In this document: positions 1-10,583 of the stretch, in pieces
Layout: the number at the start of each line of letters is the position of its first letter
Position numbering within the stretch: the stretch's first letter is position 1
Source: Istiophorus platypterus
Taxonomy: Eukaryota; Chordata; Actinopteri; Istiophoriformes; Istiophoridae
DNA length: 64,000 nucleotides
NCBI GenBank assembly: GCA_016859345.1
Contig: CM029121.1
Coordinates: 22,569,343 to 22,633,342 of the forward strand
Reading direction: 5' to 3'
Position numbers and translations under genes: made by a program
The notes under the pieces: generated by a model
Database searches by the model: none
The model's input: the letters and a program-made list of their open reading frames with translations, nothing else
What the model was told of the DNA's origin: nothing

Positions 1-2179
1 ATCAAATGCCGGGGACATAAGAAATTTTTTTTTTTTTTTTTTACAAAGATTCTCCCAATCTTCTCCCCTTCTCTAGAAAAGAAATGGAAAAAAACATCAG
101 TATCTACATGCCAGGTTTCAGAGACACTCAGGCTCAATAACATTCATTTTTCTCTCTGTCTCCCCTTAAGCAGTTTACAGAAAAATTCTCTCTTATTCCA
201 CATTTTTCCGACAGAATCCCATACATGGGATGGATACTGTTATGGCCCCATCGTTCAAATGGAATATATTTAAAATGTCTTGCGAATCACTCTGTGGACA
301 TTATTTACAATGCAGCCTGACATATTTGGTACATTTGGAAACTTTTGAATCTCCTGTATAATCTGGAATAAAAAAAAAAACCCAAAGTTCTGTGGCTCTG
401 AACAATTTATGGCAGCACAGCATGGATTTTTAATGACTGTGCCCACTGCTCAGCGAGGTTGATGGAGTTTAAGAGCAAACATCTATCAGCAATTTGTGGT
501 TGTTTATTTTGTGGTGAAATTTTGGAATTGAGTATTATGGTTCGTCTACATTCCAACAGCCTGTTTTGTCTGCTTCTCCTTGAAGTACTGACACATTTCC
601 AAGGAGGTCTTTCAGTTAACCCTGTGAAAATTCACCCAAACGTGTTGCATTGAATAGCTGGTCATACTGTAGCTGCAGGTGCTGAGGGTCATGTGTTAAA
701 ATACTAACAGCATGAGGGTGATAGAGTAACAGCCCTCATTCAAATGTTTTGTGGCTGTGTTTCACTTAGAGGCCGCTGCCGGTGGAAAAAAAAACCAAAA
801 AACTGGCATCTGTGGCCTTTCTACCATGGAATTCTCCACAGATCAGTGCAAAATTGCAGTTAGAGACGGGCTCTGCATTAACAATAAACCTGACATTTGG
901 CACTGATGTTTGAATGACTGAAAACATTTCTGATAAAAACTCAGGTTGACTATTCACCAGTTTTATTTATGTATATTAAATAAAAAATATCACCACAATG
1001 GAACCTGGTCAGAAATGAAAGCTGCTAGAAACTATTTTTTCTAAGGTTGTATATGAAACTGTATTTTTTTTCCCATGGGGATTTACTAGCAATTGCAACA
1101 ACATGTACATACTGTAAATTAGCTTCAAGCATTTTTAGTTAAGGTGAAAATAATCAGAAAAAAATAATCCGCCAATAATATGGTAATCTCCACCGGTGGA
1201 CATTTCATATTCTAGCTCTCCAACAGTCAGTGATTCACAAGAGGCAACATTGCCTGTGGAATCATGTTTGTCACTAATTGGCTTACTTGAAACACAGGAA
1301 TGGTGCCGGCCAATGACGGGCAGTTAGACAGCAAACAAAGCTTGGGAAACTGCAAGCCAGGTTCAATCAGCTCTGAACTGGACACCCTTCAGGTCCCGGC
1401 AGGCCCTGGAGGCACGGTGTCCAGCTGCCCCCTGTCGTGCCTTGTCGAATCATCTGGCCCCAGCCCGAGAAGTTTAGGGCAGAGGGAAGGCTTCCAGCCA
1501 CCGCCCCCTCCGAGGGTCGGTCGCGTGTCCTTGCCAGTCGTTCTGCTTGGCCTGGGCAGCGGCGACAATGCGACACCCACACTGCACGCATCGAGTCCTC
1601 CTGGCCCCCGGGACATCGAGAGTGATAATGTCACAATGGCGTGCCAGGAGGGTGAGAAAAGACAGTCGAATGAGTGGATCATCTGTCTAAAAACGTCGCC
1701 ACCGAGTATAATAGGTGTGATTTACAACTGTGCTAATTAAGAGAATGGCAATGTGAATTACCATTATTTTAGAAGTACAATTCTGATTTGAGCTGCTGTG
1801 GGTTTAACCGTTGCTCTTATTCAAAAAATCAAAAAAGAAAAAAAAAATCCTGTGATAACTACATATATCTTACATTAAAATCTCTTGGATTATTTGCAAG
1901 CAAAGGTTTTGTTTTTTTTTCCTGGCAGCAACAGTCATGTCATAGCTGTGCATTAGTGGTTTCCACTGGTGAGGGTGAGTAAATCGATTCTACACACAGA
2001 GTCACTTGTGGTTTAACGACATCCTCAATGACAGGTTAATTGCTGAAATGGCAGCAACATTGTTGAAACAATACTGCGCCGCTTTTTTTTTTTTTCCTTT
2101 ACCAAGTCTAAGGCAACGTATAACTTGATATTGCATTGTAACTTCAATATAACTGTATTTTGGTCTATGATTCTCTTTT
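1..2179. other. Non-genic sequence with poly-T and a GC-richer patch
   Basis: No gene is supported. The block opens with an 18-base T run at 25-42 and is mostly AT-rich and single-copy in appearance. A perfect 12-bp palindrome, TCCACCGGTGGA, lies at 1189-1200. The only compositional change is the GC-richer patch at about 1290-1700, listed separately. No repeat family was recognised here. Confidence 0.6.
1290..1740. other. GC-rich patch with overlapping open frames, not supported as a gene
   Basis: This patch is clearly richer in G and C than its flanks, which explains why open frames occur on both strands. The longest is 146 codons on the plus strand (1300-1740); a 97-codon frame on the minus strand (1389-1682) overlaps it. 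The translations are rich in Pro, Gly and Ser, contain no motif I recognise, and no convincing splice pair frames them. It could be a conserved non-coding element or a small CpG-rich patch. A true exon cannot be excluded from sequence alone. Confidence 0.3.
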
Positions 2180-2400
2180 GTACATTTTCCACTTTATTTC
2201 ATCTTAATTCTAAATCTCATTCTACTCTATTTTAACTGATTTTATGTCTTTTTTATGACCTTATGACTCCATGTCTTTATGCTGAAACTATTTATCTGTT
2301 TTAGATGTTGTTCAAATGACTTTCTTTGCCTTACGTAAAGCGCCTCGAATTCCCTCTGTGTTGAAATGTGCTATACAAATAAATCTTGCTTCGCCTTGCA
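2180..2400 (+). mobile_element. LINE-like 3' tail, copy 1
   Basis: A T-rich stretch leads into a GTAAAGCGCC block, then GTGCTATACAAATAAA, and ends in a short TTGCTTCGCCTTGC repeat. The same order (GTAAAGCAC, a variant of GCTATAAATA, then TTGCCTTGCCTTG) recurs at 41870-42063 in the same orientation, so this is an interspersed repeat visible within the window. From memory, such GTGCTATA(C/T)AAATAAA tails with short terminal repeats are typical of non-LTR retrotransposon 3' ends in teleost genomes. No reverse transcriptase remains. The 5' boundary is approximate. Confidence 0.6.
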
Positions 2401-4050
2401 TCAGTGTAAAACACACCAACACCAGTGCCAATGCAGCAGTTCATTTAACTTTAGACTTTAGTCCATAGCTTCCTGATACATTCCGGGAGGCTTCGGTATC
2501 TCCTGGAACAGTACAGTGCGAAACCCTCAGACTTAATGCTGGACAGAAACTCCTTTTGCTTATCTCTCGGATATGGATCAGTCTTTGACAGTAAATTAAA
2601 AGAAATCATAAACAGATAGAACAATTAATCACGGCTTTCAGTGTTTAATGATGATGAATATAGAATGAACTTTGCAAGTTTGTTTTCATCCCACCGGGAG
2701 ACTCACACAGCATCGGAGGTTAACATATGTTGAGTATAAAATAACCAGCAAAATTTTCACTCTTCCCCCCAGCGAGCAGTGTGAGGCTGTGATCCAAAAT
2801 ATTTGCATACATAACACTATATATGTTGCACTGTGTAGTCACAGTGCTGTCATGGTGCACCCACAAGAAGACGCACAGATGGCGCATTCATTTGAACGCC
2901 AAAACAAACACAAATTTTCACATGAGATAAAGGTCGTACTTGCACCACAGCCGTTCCCTATAGAGCAGATAATTGGCTTCAATTTTTCATCATCTTGCTG
3001 CATACATTTGGGTAATAATGAGTATAAATTTACCGCGGCTCCTTCATTGCCCACGTGCTTTAAGATAGGTAGTTAATGTTTATACCACCGTGTGTTGTTT
3101 GAAAACAAGTATGTCAACATATGCTAACTAATGCATTCATTACCTTAGTTAATGACCTCATCAGCATAACTGGTTATGGTTCAATGTATGATGGAGAATG
3201 TGGCAGGATATTAGGGCAGCTCAAGTACCTCTTGATTCTTGTGCACAAACACAAAGCACAGCTGTGAGTTTTGCTAATACCACAGAGAACGAGGGCCCAA
3301 AGACGCAAGGACTCTTGCATCATCTTGTTGCTATGCAACTGTCTAATTAGTCTTAGGTTGCTGACCTGAGGAATCAAAGAGGTAGAATTTTGAAAATGAG
3401 AATGGGATACTTGGATGGATGCGGGCACATGTTGTGCTCTCCGGGAGAAAAGGAGATGGAGAGTTTTCTCATCTTTTCCCAAAGCGGTGGATGGAGCAGG
3501 GACGTGCAGCAAAGCGCGGCAGAGGTTCAAGTATCTGGGATTTCACACCAATCAAACACCACACCAGGTGATTTCAGTGATTAGCACCTCCTCTCTGGTC
3601 AAAGCTAATCAGTGAAACTACCCGGAAAGTATCAAATGTAATCACCAACACAGGGGCCAAAGCTAAATCATCTCAAAGCTGTCATTATAGTAATCTGCCT
3701 ATTTCTTTACATTGTCCCTTTCTCAGCTCATGTAGTCTGGCCTCCATGAACAAATGGCAGAAAAAGCCCCCCCCCCAAAAAAAACACCCTGTTGGAGCTA
3801 TTTTTATAACTTCTGACTTTATGCTGACACTTTGCATGAATGCTGATTAATTTGCCTTGCAAAAGTTAGGTTCTGTGATGTGATGAAAAACATACAGTGA
3901 TGAGCAATAGGCAGTATTGTTACTTTTATAGGAAAAGTGGAATAACAATAATAATAATAATGATATACCAATATTGGCAAATACCCACATATCTTACACA
4001 TAACATTAATGTTTATTTGTGCATCAAACAAATCAGAAGAATATTTACTA
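2401..4050. other. Non-genic sequence with one regulatory-looking patch
   Basis: No gene is supported. The 134-codon frame at 2672-3076 overlaps an antisense 71-codon frame and has no recognisable domain. The stretch 2755-3075 has the mixed-complexity texture of a conserved element, with an octamer-like ATTTGCATA near 2800 and several TAAT and ATAAA motifs. This is inference only. A small C run followed by an A run lies at about 3768-3784, and an ATA/ATT-rich stretch at 3944-3962. Confidence 0.45.
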
Positions 4051-4054
4051 GTGA

Positions 4055-4246
4055 GCTTTAGAGTTGTTGGTAGGTAGATTTTTGTATCTCTGGAGAGAGC
4101 CAGACCGGGTGGCTCCCCCTATTTTCAAGCTTTTTGATAAGCTCTGCTTATTGCTTATCAAAAGAGAGTTAATCGATCTTCTCAGTCAAATCTCTTGTAA
4201 GAAAACCAATAATCACTTTGCCAAAAATGTTGAACTGTTTCTTTAA
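4055..4246 (+). mobile_element. Teleost short interspersed repeat with internal hairpin
   Basis: The sequence runs GTTGGTAGGTAGATTTT, AGAGAGCCAGACCGG, CCCCCTATTTTCAAGC, ATCGATCTTCTCA and AAAATGTTGAACTGTTTCTTTAA in that order. I recognise this as a diverged member of an abundant short repeat in fish genomes (a SINE or MITE-like family), from memory and without a search. Inside it, TTTTGATAAGC (4132-4142) and GCTTATCAAAA (4153-4163) form perfect 11-bp arms around a 10-base loop. A 60-codon open frame here is incidental. Confidence 0.55.
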
Positions 4247-7082
4247 AATCAAGATTGAGAGATGAGGTCACATGATTCGTCAGCTGAATCCCGCGTGACC
4301 GTTGTCGGACACTAGAAACAGAAAAACGTGTAAATGAGAGCAGCTTTAAAGGGAATCCGGCTGGGATAAAATTACTGTATATGTGAGCACAGAGAGTCAG
4401 AAGATAAAGGCCAGTCCAGCCACATAGCAGGTTCTGACCTATTCTTGTTGACTTTCAATGCTGCTCCTCTGGATCCCTCGCTTTGTTGTCCACATTAAGG
4501 CCTTTCAGTAGCTCCTGGAGGACCCTGTGTGAATCCTACAGAAAGTCTTGCACACAAACCCTTCACTTTCCCCTTCAAATAGGGGTCTCATACCAGTGAA
4601 CACCGCTCACTTCCTTCATTGTGTTTCTAAACCTACCTACAGCTATTTAACCTTTAGTGTAATGATGATGTTACTGATTGAAATGTAAATATTTATGCGA
4701 TTCACTGACCTGTGGGGTGAACCATTATATTTCATATTTCACAAGCTCTCTTAACAGCAGCATGGATACAGCAATCCTCCTTAGAGATGAAATCTGAATC
4801 TTCAGTAAAGAAAGACCCCCTGCTAATCACCACTGGAATAAAATTAGCATTTGAAACAGGTACACACGTTCAACGAGGATGCTAAACAAGAAGAGCCCAG
4901 CTACAGCATTTATGCAACTGTTCTAACAAACAAAAACCAGAAGCTTCTCAGAATTTCAGCGGCAATGCCAAGAAGAAAGAATATATAATTGGCATTTTGT
5001 CAACCTAAAGATGAGATATGTTGTCCTTAAAAATATAAACAGAAGCGATCTGACGGAGGGAAAACGTCTGAAAATGTCATCTAATAATCAGAGATGGTGA
5101 AATACCTTACAGCCCTGATGTTAAACACCAAGTTTATTTCTGCACATTACTTTAAAGAAAACTATTACAGTATGTTCGGGCACTGAATTGATTTTTAAAG
5201 ATATGCATATTTTTGGTGGAACATATTTCCACAGAAGGACACAATAGAGGCAGATTGAATAAAAACCCGATAACCTTTAACGCGAGTCAACCCCGACTTG
5301 AAGTGATGTCTCGAAAGGGACTAGACTGCCCTTTTGTAAAGAGCTAAAGAGGAGAGAGGAGGTGACAATGGGTAATAACTTGATGTATGATGCGTCTGCA
5401 GTTAGCTTTAAATGTCTTATCTAAATTCATACACAATGACAGCGCTTCTCCCCAACCATGTCACGTTTATCATTTTCGTTGCGCCGCCTGCCAGATAATG
5501 GACAAAAGAAAAATCAATAAGTAAGAAAATCTTACTGAATGAACCACAGGCCGATAGCAATGAGCACTGATGAATGCACTCTATTCTCACGCATACTGTA
5601 TTGACTTTGCGGAGCATGGTCATGAGCCTTATTCCATTGGTTTATGCAGCGTTTAATTTAAGACTTCACACTGTGTTAGAACATAAACACCTGTGACGCA
5701 CCGGAGAATACAATGCTCTTTACTTGTGCATTTACAGTATCTTTTCAAGAGTAAAAAAAATGAACTTAAAATCCACATTTAAACACATGAATGCATTTAC
5801 AGAATTAAAAAAAAAAGCTATGCATGAGAAGCTTTAATGCAGGAATTTCACTTTAAAACAAGAAAGACAAGAAATTATGACACAGACATTCAGCGGCCCA
5901 CGATTAACCCGCTGGGGGCCACCGGTAAACCCCAACGTCAACATGTGGCGACTGATGCTACCACCATTGGGGCGACGGTAATGTAAATTTCACAGGAAAA
6001 TTCATGGTGATTTTTGCAGTCTCACCGTGTAAAAGAGAAAATTGAAATGGTTTTCAAACACAAACATTATTACTGTCCTGTTAATTGTGACTTTGCTGTG
6101 CATTCCAAACCTGATACGTTGTTACTGTAGTAGGACACGTTCATTAAATGTATACTGCCATGTTCTTTGAAGTAAAGATAATTTAAGGGTTGAATATTCA
6201 GATGAGATGAGAGGAGCTTAGCTGTGTGTTTCCCTTTTAATCTAAAACACAATGTACACAAAAAAAGAGAACTGGCAAAAGGCACATCACTGTGCTCTTT
6301 TTTTTTTTTTAAGGAAAAGGAATACGAGCTGGACAAACGTAAAACATAATACCCCTGTTAAAATTCAGTCAGCGTGGTACCTTTGATAATTGAATTCCGC
6401 TTAATTATGCAAGCAGCATCTCTTGGAAATGGACTAGCGTGAAACAGTTTTAGTTTAATAAATTCATAACATTCTTGGAGAAACAAAATTTTTTATGTAT
6501 GCAGCAACAAGCTGCTCATTGTGACTGTGACAAATTCTAGTCATGGATGTCATATCGGATCAAAAGCAACGATTACATTTATGATGCATTTTGTATTGGC
6601 GTGTATTTGTGTGTGTTTTCTGCTGACCAACAACACAAACCTGAAATTTTACATGATCACATGGGGGGGGGTGTTTGTCACGGCTGCAACAAGCAGCCAG
6701 TGCAAATAAGTGTGTTGTAACCTGTGGATGTCCTCACCCATTCCTCTCCCCTGGGTGACAGTGATGGACATGCTGGTTATAGGATATCGGTGAGGACTTG
6801 AGCTGTGTACTCTTGCCATACATGTATCTACACTTCACAGCATTATATGCATTTGTAGTCTGGCAGCAAAGGCAAACACACTTGTGACTTGGGGGAATGG
6901 TGGCGGCACATGTCCATCGTGTCTTTTAATGTACATGGTAGGACATGGGTCCAGCATGACATCTCTTTCCACTGCCCGACCTGGTCACACAACGGCCAAG
7001 CCATGCATGTGACAGTGTTTGATGAGCAGCCAATGAAAATACAGACATGGACCCGTTTCCACAAATGAGTGGACGGTATGTG
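4247..7082. other. Non-genic, largely AT-rich unique sequence
   Basis: I see no gene, structural RNA or recognisable transposon. The block is mostly AT-rich with scattered homopolymers, such as the T run ending at 6310 and a G run at about 6663-6670. The short frames are unremarkable. A GC-richer stretch at about 5895-5985 has no recognised identity. Confidence 0.5.
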
Positions 7083-7230
7083 GATTTATCGATTCCCGCA
7101 GGGAAATTAATTTGTCACAATTTGGCACAACATGCAGTTAGAAAACAGGTACAAACTATTATTAAAAAGTAATAATAACAAATACCCAGTTAGTGAATAG
7201 AAAAAAAAATGTACAAATGCAAATATACCA
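7083..7230 (-). mobile_element. Possible antisense LINE 3' end
   Basis: TTTATCGATTCCCGCAGGGA, continuing GAAATTAATTTGTCAC, is followed by an A-rich stretch. This resembles the antisense 3' end of a fish non-LTR retrotransposon family, in which TTATTGATCCC...GGGAAATT is a frequent motif. The evidence is one short motif plus texture, so the call is tentative. No coding remnant of that element is visible next to it. Confidence 0.35.
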
Positions 7231-7254
7231 AAAGTGATGTACGAGGTAGGATCG

Positions 7255-7620
7255 CCAGGCCTCTTTAGTAGCATATGAAAGAGTCTCGTCCAAGTGAAGT
7301 CCCCAGAGATCATGAAGAACGCTTGGGATATTCGGCGGTTGATTTGTACCATCCTGTAGGCGTGGACAGGCGGCTGCTTTTGATTGAGAATGACCTATCT
7401 GAGCAATCAGTTTGCCTTCTGGGCGCACAAATGCTCAGAGAGGCATCAGCCCCCGAGGCGAGTTTATGTGAGCTATAATCTCCGTTGGAGGAAACGTGAC
7501 CGCAGGCTTGTGCCACCGCTGAAGCTTTTTGTAATTGGAGCTTACATGGACGTGCGAAAACACTCGACTTCTGCAACTTGTGGCGTTACAACAGGGGGTG
7601 GATCGATGACGTTATTCGAC
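7255..7620. promoter_or_regulatory. Candidate conserved non-coding element
   Basis: This stretch has balanced composition and high complexity, with long open frames in several phases on both strands at once (plus 7275-7478 and 7384-7857, minus 7310-7576). That fits GC-richer conserved non-coding DNA better than an exon. It contains GTAATTGGAG and several ATGAG/TGAT motifs. No translation is recognisable. The regulatory assignment is inference; cross-species conservation was not tested. Confidence 0.3.
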
Positions 7621-8618
7621 CGGGCATGTGTTTCAGTCCCAGTTAAATCTCTCTCTCTTCCCTGTCTCCATCCCTATGACCTTGCTACCAGGCTTTGCCT
7701 TTGTCTCTTCCTCAGCCCTTCTTCCATTTACTCCCTCTTCTTTCTTCCCCCCGAGCCTCCTCTCACCTACGGCAAAGTCTTCCACTCTGCGCCTTGCTCG
7801 AAATGCTCACCTCATGCAGCCTTTGTGTTCGGCGGGCTAGTTGAGAATGCAATTTAATTAGCAAGTAAGCCGATAAATTACCCCCGCAATTAAAAGGCAG
7901 ACCCTCTTTTTTGTTCATGCCTATGGGGAGAGCTCTCTAAACAAACCACAGCTGTACTTGGTGCAGACACGACACTTCACCAATGAGCACAGGAGTGTTT
8001 AGCGCGGCCCGTGCTTCTCCTCCGAAAACTGATGTAAATGCATTTGTGAGAGGCCCTCTCCAAAGAGCCGAGCTCCATTTCCTCCTGTCTTGGTAACAGG
8101 CAAGCTTTATCTCCTGTTACAGAAGTCCGGCTCTGGCTGAGGCCCAGAGAAGCGCCAGGGAGGGGGCACAGAGTCGACTTCGTCAGCCCACTGTGGTGGA
8201 AAAACTGCAGATGAGCACGCATGAAATGGCGCACAAAACACTGACGGGTTGGAGATTAAAAAATATAAAGCGTACACTGTGGAGACAATGCCTTGCAGGA
8301 GTCAGAAGTTGGAGAGCTGCGTCTCCCAGAAGGACAATAGATGTCACTGTTTATAGGGTTCCAGCACAAAAAGAAATCACACATGATTTGCCCGCTGTTG
8401 TTTAAACAAGATAGTCATCCAATGAAAAACTGCCAGACCCTAACAAGAGTGGTGGTCAGCATCAACATCAACCTTTATGGTCACCTCAACAAGAGGTCAC
8501 AGGGGCAGGACGTCAGCCCGCTTCCAAATTACAGTTACGACGGCCTTCGGAGTAGCAGAGACTTACACACAAAGTGAATAAATGATTAACTCTCGTGCTT
8601 CGTGCTTGTTTACTTTCC

Positions 8619-8620
<2 letters not shown>
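7621..8620. other. Pyrimidine tract and unique sequence
   Basis: About 130 bases at 7645-7770 are strongly pyrimidine-rich on the plus strand (TCTCTCTCTCTTCCC and similar). After it comes GCAATTTAATTAGC near 7850 and a homeodomain-type cluster to about 7895 (TAAATTA, CAATTAAAAG). No gene is supported; frames here overlap on both strands and lack motifs. Confidence 0.45.

Positions 8621-8621
<1 letters not shown>

Positions 8622-8686
<65 letters not shown>
8622..8686. repeat. (CA)n microsatellite, 65 bp
   Basis: An uninterrupted AC/CA dinucleotide array of about 32 units. The poly-Thr/His and poly-Cys/Val frames that cover it on both strands are translations of the repeat and are not genes. 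Its length and purity suggest it is probably polymorphic. Confidence 0.97.
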
Positions 8687-8688
<2 letters not shown>

Positions 8689-10392
8689 GACAAATGCAAA
8701 GAGGCAGTCTCGTGCACAAACACACAGAACAGATGTGGCTGCACGGACCCAGCCAGTCTGTCCTTGGTGTTTCACTTCCTGCTGATCAGAGAAGACTCTC
8801 AGAGGTGAGCAGTCCTTCACAGGCTGTTTGTGCATCACATAGGCTCTTTGAGGGCACTACCGAGTGGATCTTAAAGGACTGTCTCTTTTTGAAAGCATCT
8901 TTTTAAGTAAATAAATAATGACGATGGTTTGAATTCAAAGCAGTGTTCCTTTTTTTTTCTACCATGTAGCTACACATAACATTATTTTTCCTTTTTAATA
9001 TGTGGCTCATGAATACTACGCCAACACTCCTATGCACCCCAAAGTATTTTTGTTTAGATCTCAGAAGAGACTGCAAGACATCTGTCGACAGATTAGTCGG
9101 TCGGGCAAAAGCTTGATTGATGCGATGATTTTGTCCTCTGGGTAGAACAATAAACGACTAATGTGTTGCTTGCACCAACAGCAAAGCCAGAATTCTTTAA
9201 TTCATTCATCAAGCCCATTTTATGCAGTTATAATCATTTTTTTTTGTTTTACAACAATGAATCAAATGACAATTGATGAACAGTGAGGAACCTACGGAGA
9301 ATTATCACCCAAATTTGCTCTCAAAGGGCTTTTTTCAGGCAGCTAATTTAAAAGAAAACAAAAAAACAAACAAACCAAAAACTCTGATAAAACCATTTTA
9401 CAATTCTTGTCAAGGAGGTAGAGACCAAAAGCAGGGCTACAAGAAGAATCACTATTGGACCTTAATTTGCCAGGCGCCTAGAAATATTACTCCAAAAGAA
9501 TGATAGTGTTTTTCCATAACTGCTGGAGGTGTAAACAAGCAAATGTTTGCTAATAGTTTTGCTATGTCTCCCCCAAAGTGGCCAAAACCATCAATAATTG
9601 CAGATTTAAGTAGAAAAGATCTATTATCAAGCCATCTCTGCAATGATGCCAATCCATCGGCCATGGATAGTAAATTTTCCTGCAAATAGCAGTTTATTTG
9701 TGCAATAATTCCACAGTAGCTACAGCTTTATCTTAGACCGAACCCCAGGAACATGTTTTCATTTTCCAGGAAGACTGATAAAAGCGACGCTCGCTGAGAG
9801 AACAGATTAAGTCACAGATGCTTGTGCAACAGTAGTGTGGAGATGACATCAGTACTCTCTAAAGTGGCTGATAACCATGTTGAACGAAGGCCTTAAGGCT
9901 CCAGATCTTTCACCTCATTTGTGAATGACAGTTTTTCAAAACGTCTCGATTTAGAGACATTCGCTTAACGTGACCTTAGCTGGCAATGCACAGCCAGTCG
10001 CTGTGATTATGAATTAAACGGGGCCGCTATGTCCAGTGTCATCACCAAGCGCTCTCGCAGTTTCCCATGCGGCTCCGAGGGAATCGTGTCAGACTTATCA
10101 CCCGGCGATTAATGAGTGAGAGATACAAAGTCCAGACACGTGATGGGAGTACAATGAAAGCATTAAGGCACCGAAAAGACCGGTCTTTGTCCAACCGACT
10201 GGGGCGAGCGGGCGGGTAGCCGAGGCCGACTGGAAAAATGAGGCAGCCCTGTGCAAAATGAGTCACAGTAATCCATCAGATGCCAGGCCTTATTATGGCT
10301 GTGGGTACGGCATGAAAGAGGGCCCTTTATCTGAGCTTCCCGTTCTTCTTAGTAGCACTCAAGCAAAAGGGTAGTAGCAGTCCCTCCTTCAA
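8687..10392. other. Non-genic sequence with a regulatory-looking patch
   Basis: No gene is supported. An A-rich stretch lies at about 9352-9380. The section 9890-10275 is more GC-balanced and complex, with ATTATGAATTAAAC, GCGATTAATGAG and TGATGGGAGTACAATG, and could be a conserved non-coding element. The section 9400-9780 has the feel of an old interspersed repeat, but no second copy exists in the window to confirm it. Confidence 0.4.
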
Positions 10393-10432
10393 CCCCCCCA
10401 CCCCACCCCCCACCCCTGGGCTTGGGGGGGGG
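10393..10432 (-). repeat. C-run/G-run tract, potential G-quadruplex
   Basis: The plus strand carries successive C runs of at least four (CCCCCCC, CCCC, CCCCCC, CCCC) separated by single A bases, then GGG and a run of nine G. The minus strand therefore has four long G runs with one-base loops, a canonical G-quadruplex motif. The opposing C and G runs could also pair as a hairpin. No gene lies close enough to suggest a role. Confidence 0.8.
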
Positions 10433-10519
10433 CACTGCTGACACAGAGAAGCAAAGTCATTCTCTGGCCTTCATTCCCTGGCCGGCTCTGTGAGCAGGCC
10501 TGCCAACTTGTGAGGATAA

Positions 10520-10538
10520 GTGTGTGTGTGTGTGTGTG
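10520..10538. repeat. Short (GT)n microsatellite
   Basis: A (TG)9 array followed by GCGCACG and, 20-40 bases on, by TGTTGTTGTTGTG and GTGTGTGCACACACAC, which make a small purine/pyrimidine alternating patch to about 10583. Confidence 0.9.
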
Positions 10539-10583
10539 CGCACGTCTGTCAGTGTGTTGTTGTTGTGTATGTGTGCACACACA

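Noticed and set aside
8513..8906. Open frames on both strands across the CA repeat (poly-Thr/His, poly-Cys/Val)
   Set aside because: They are translations of a dinucleotide array; dinucleotide repeats without internal stops always give such frames.
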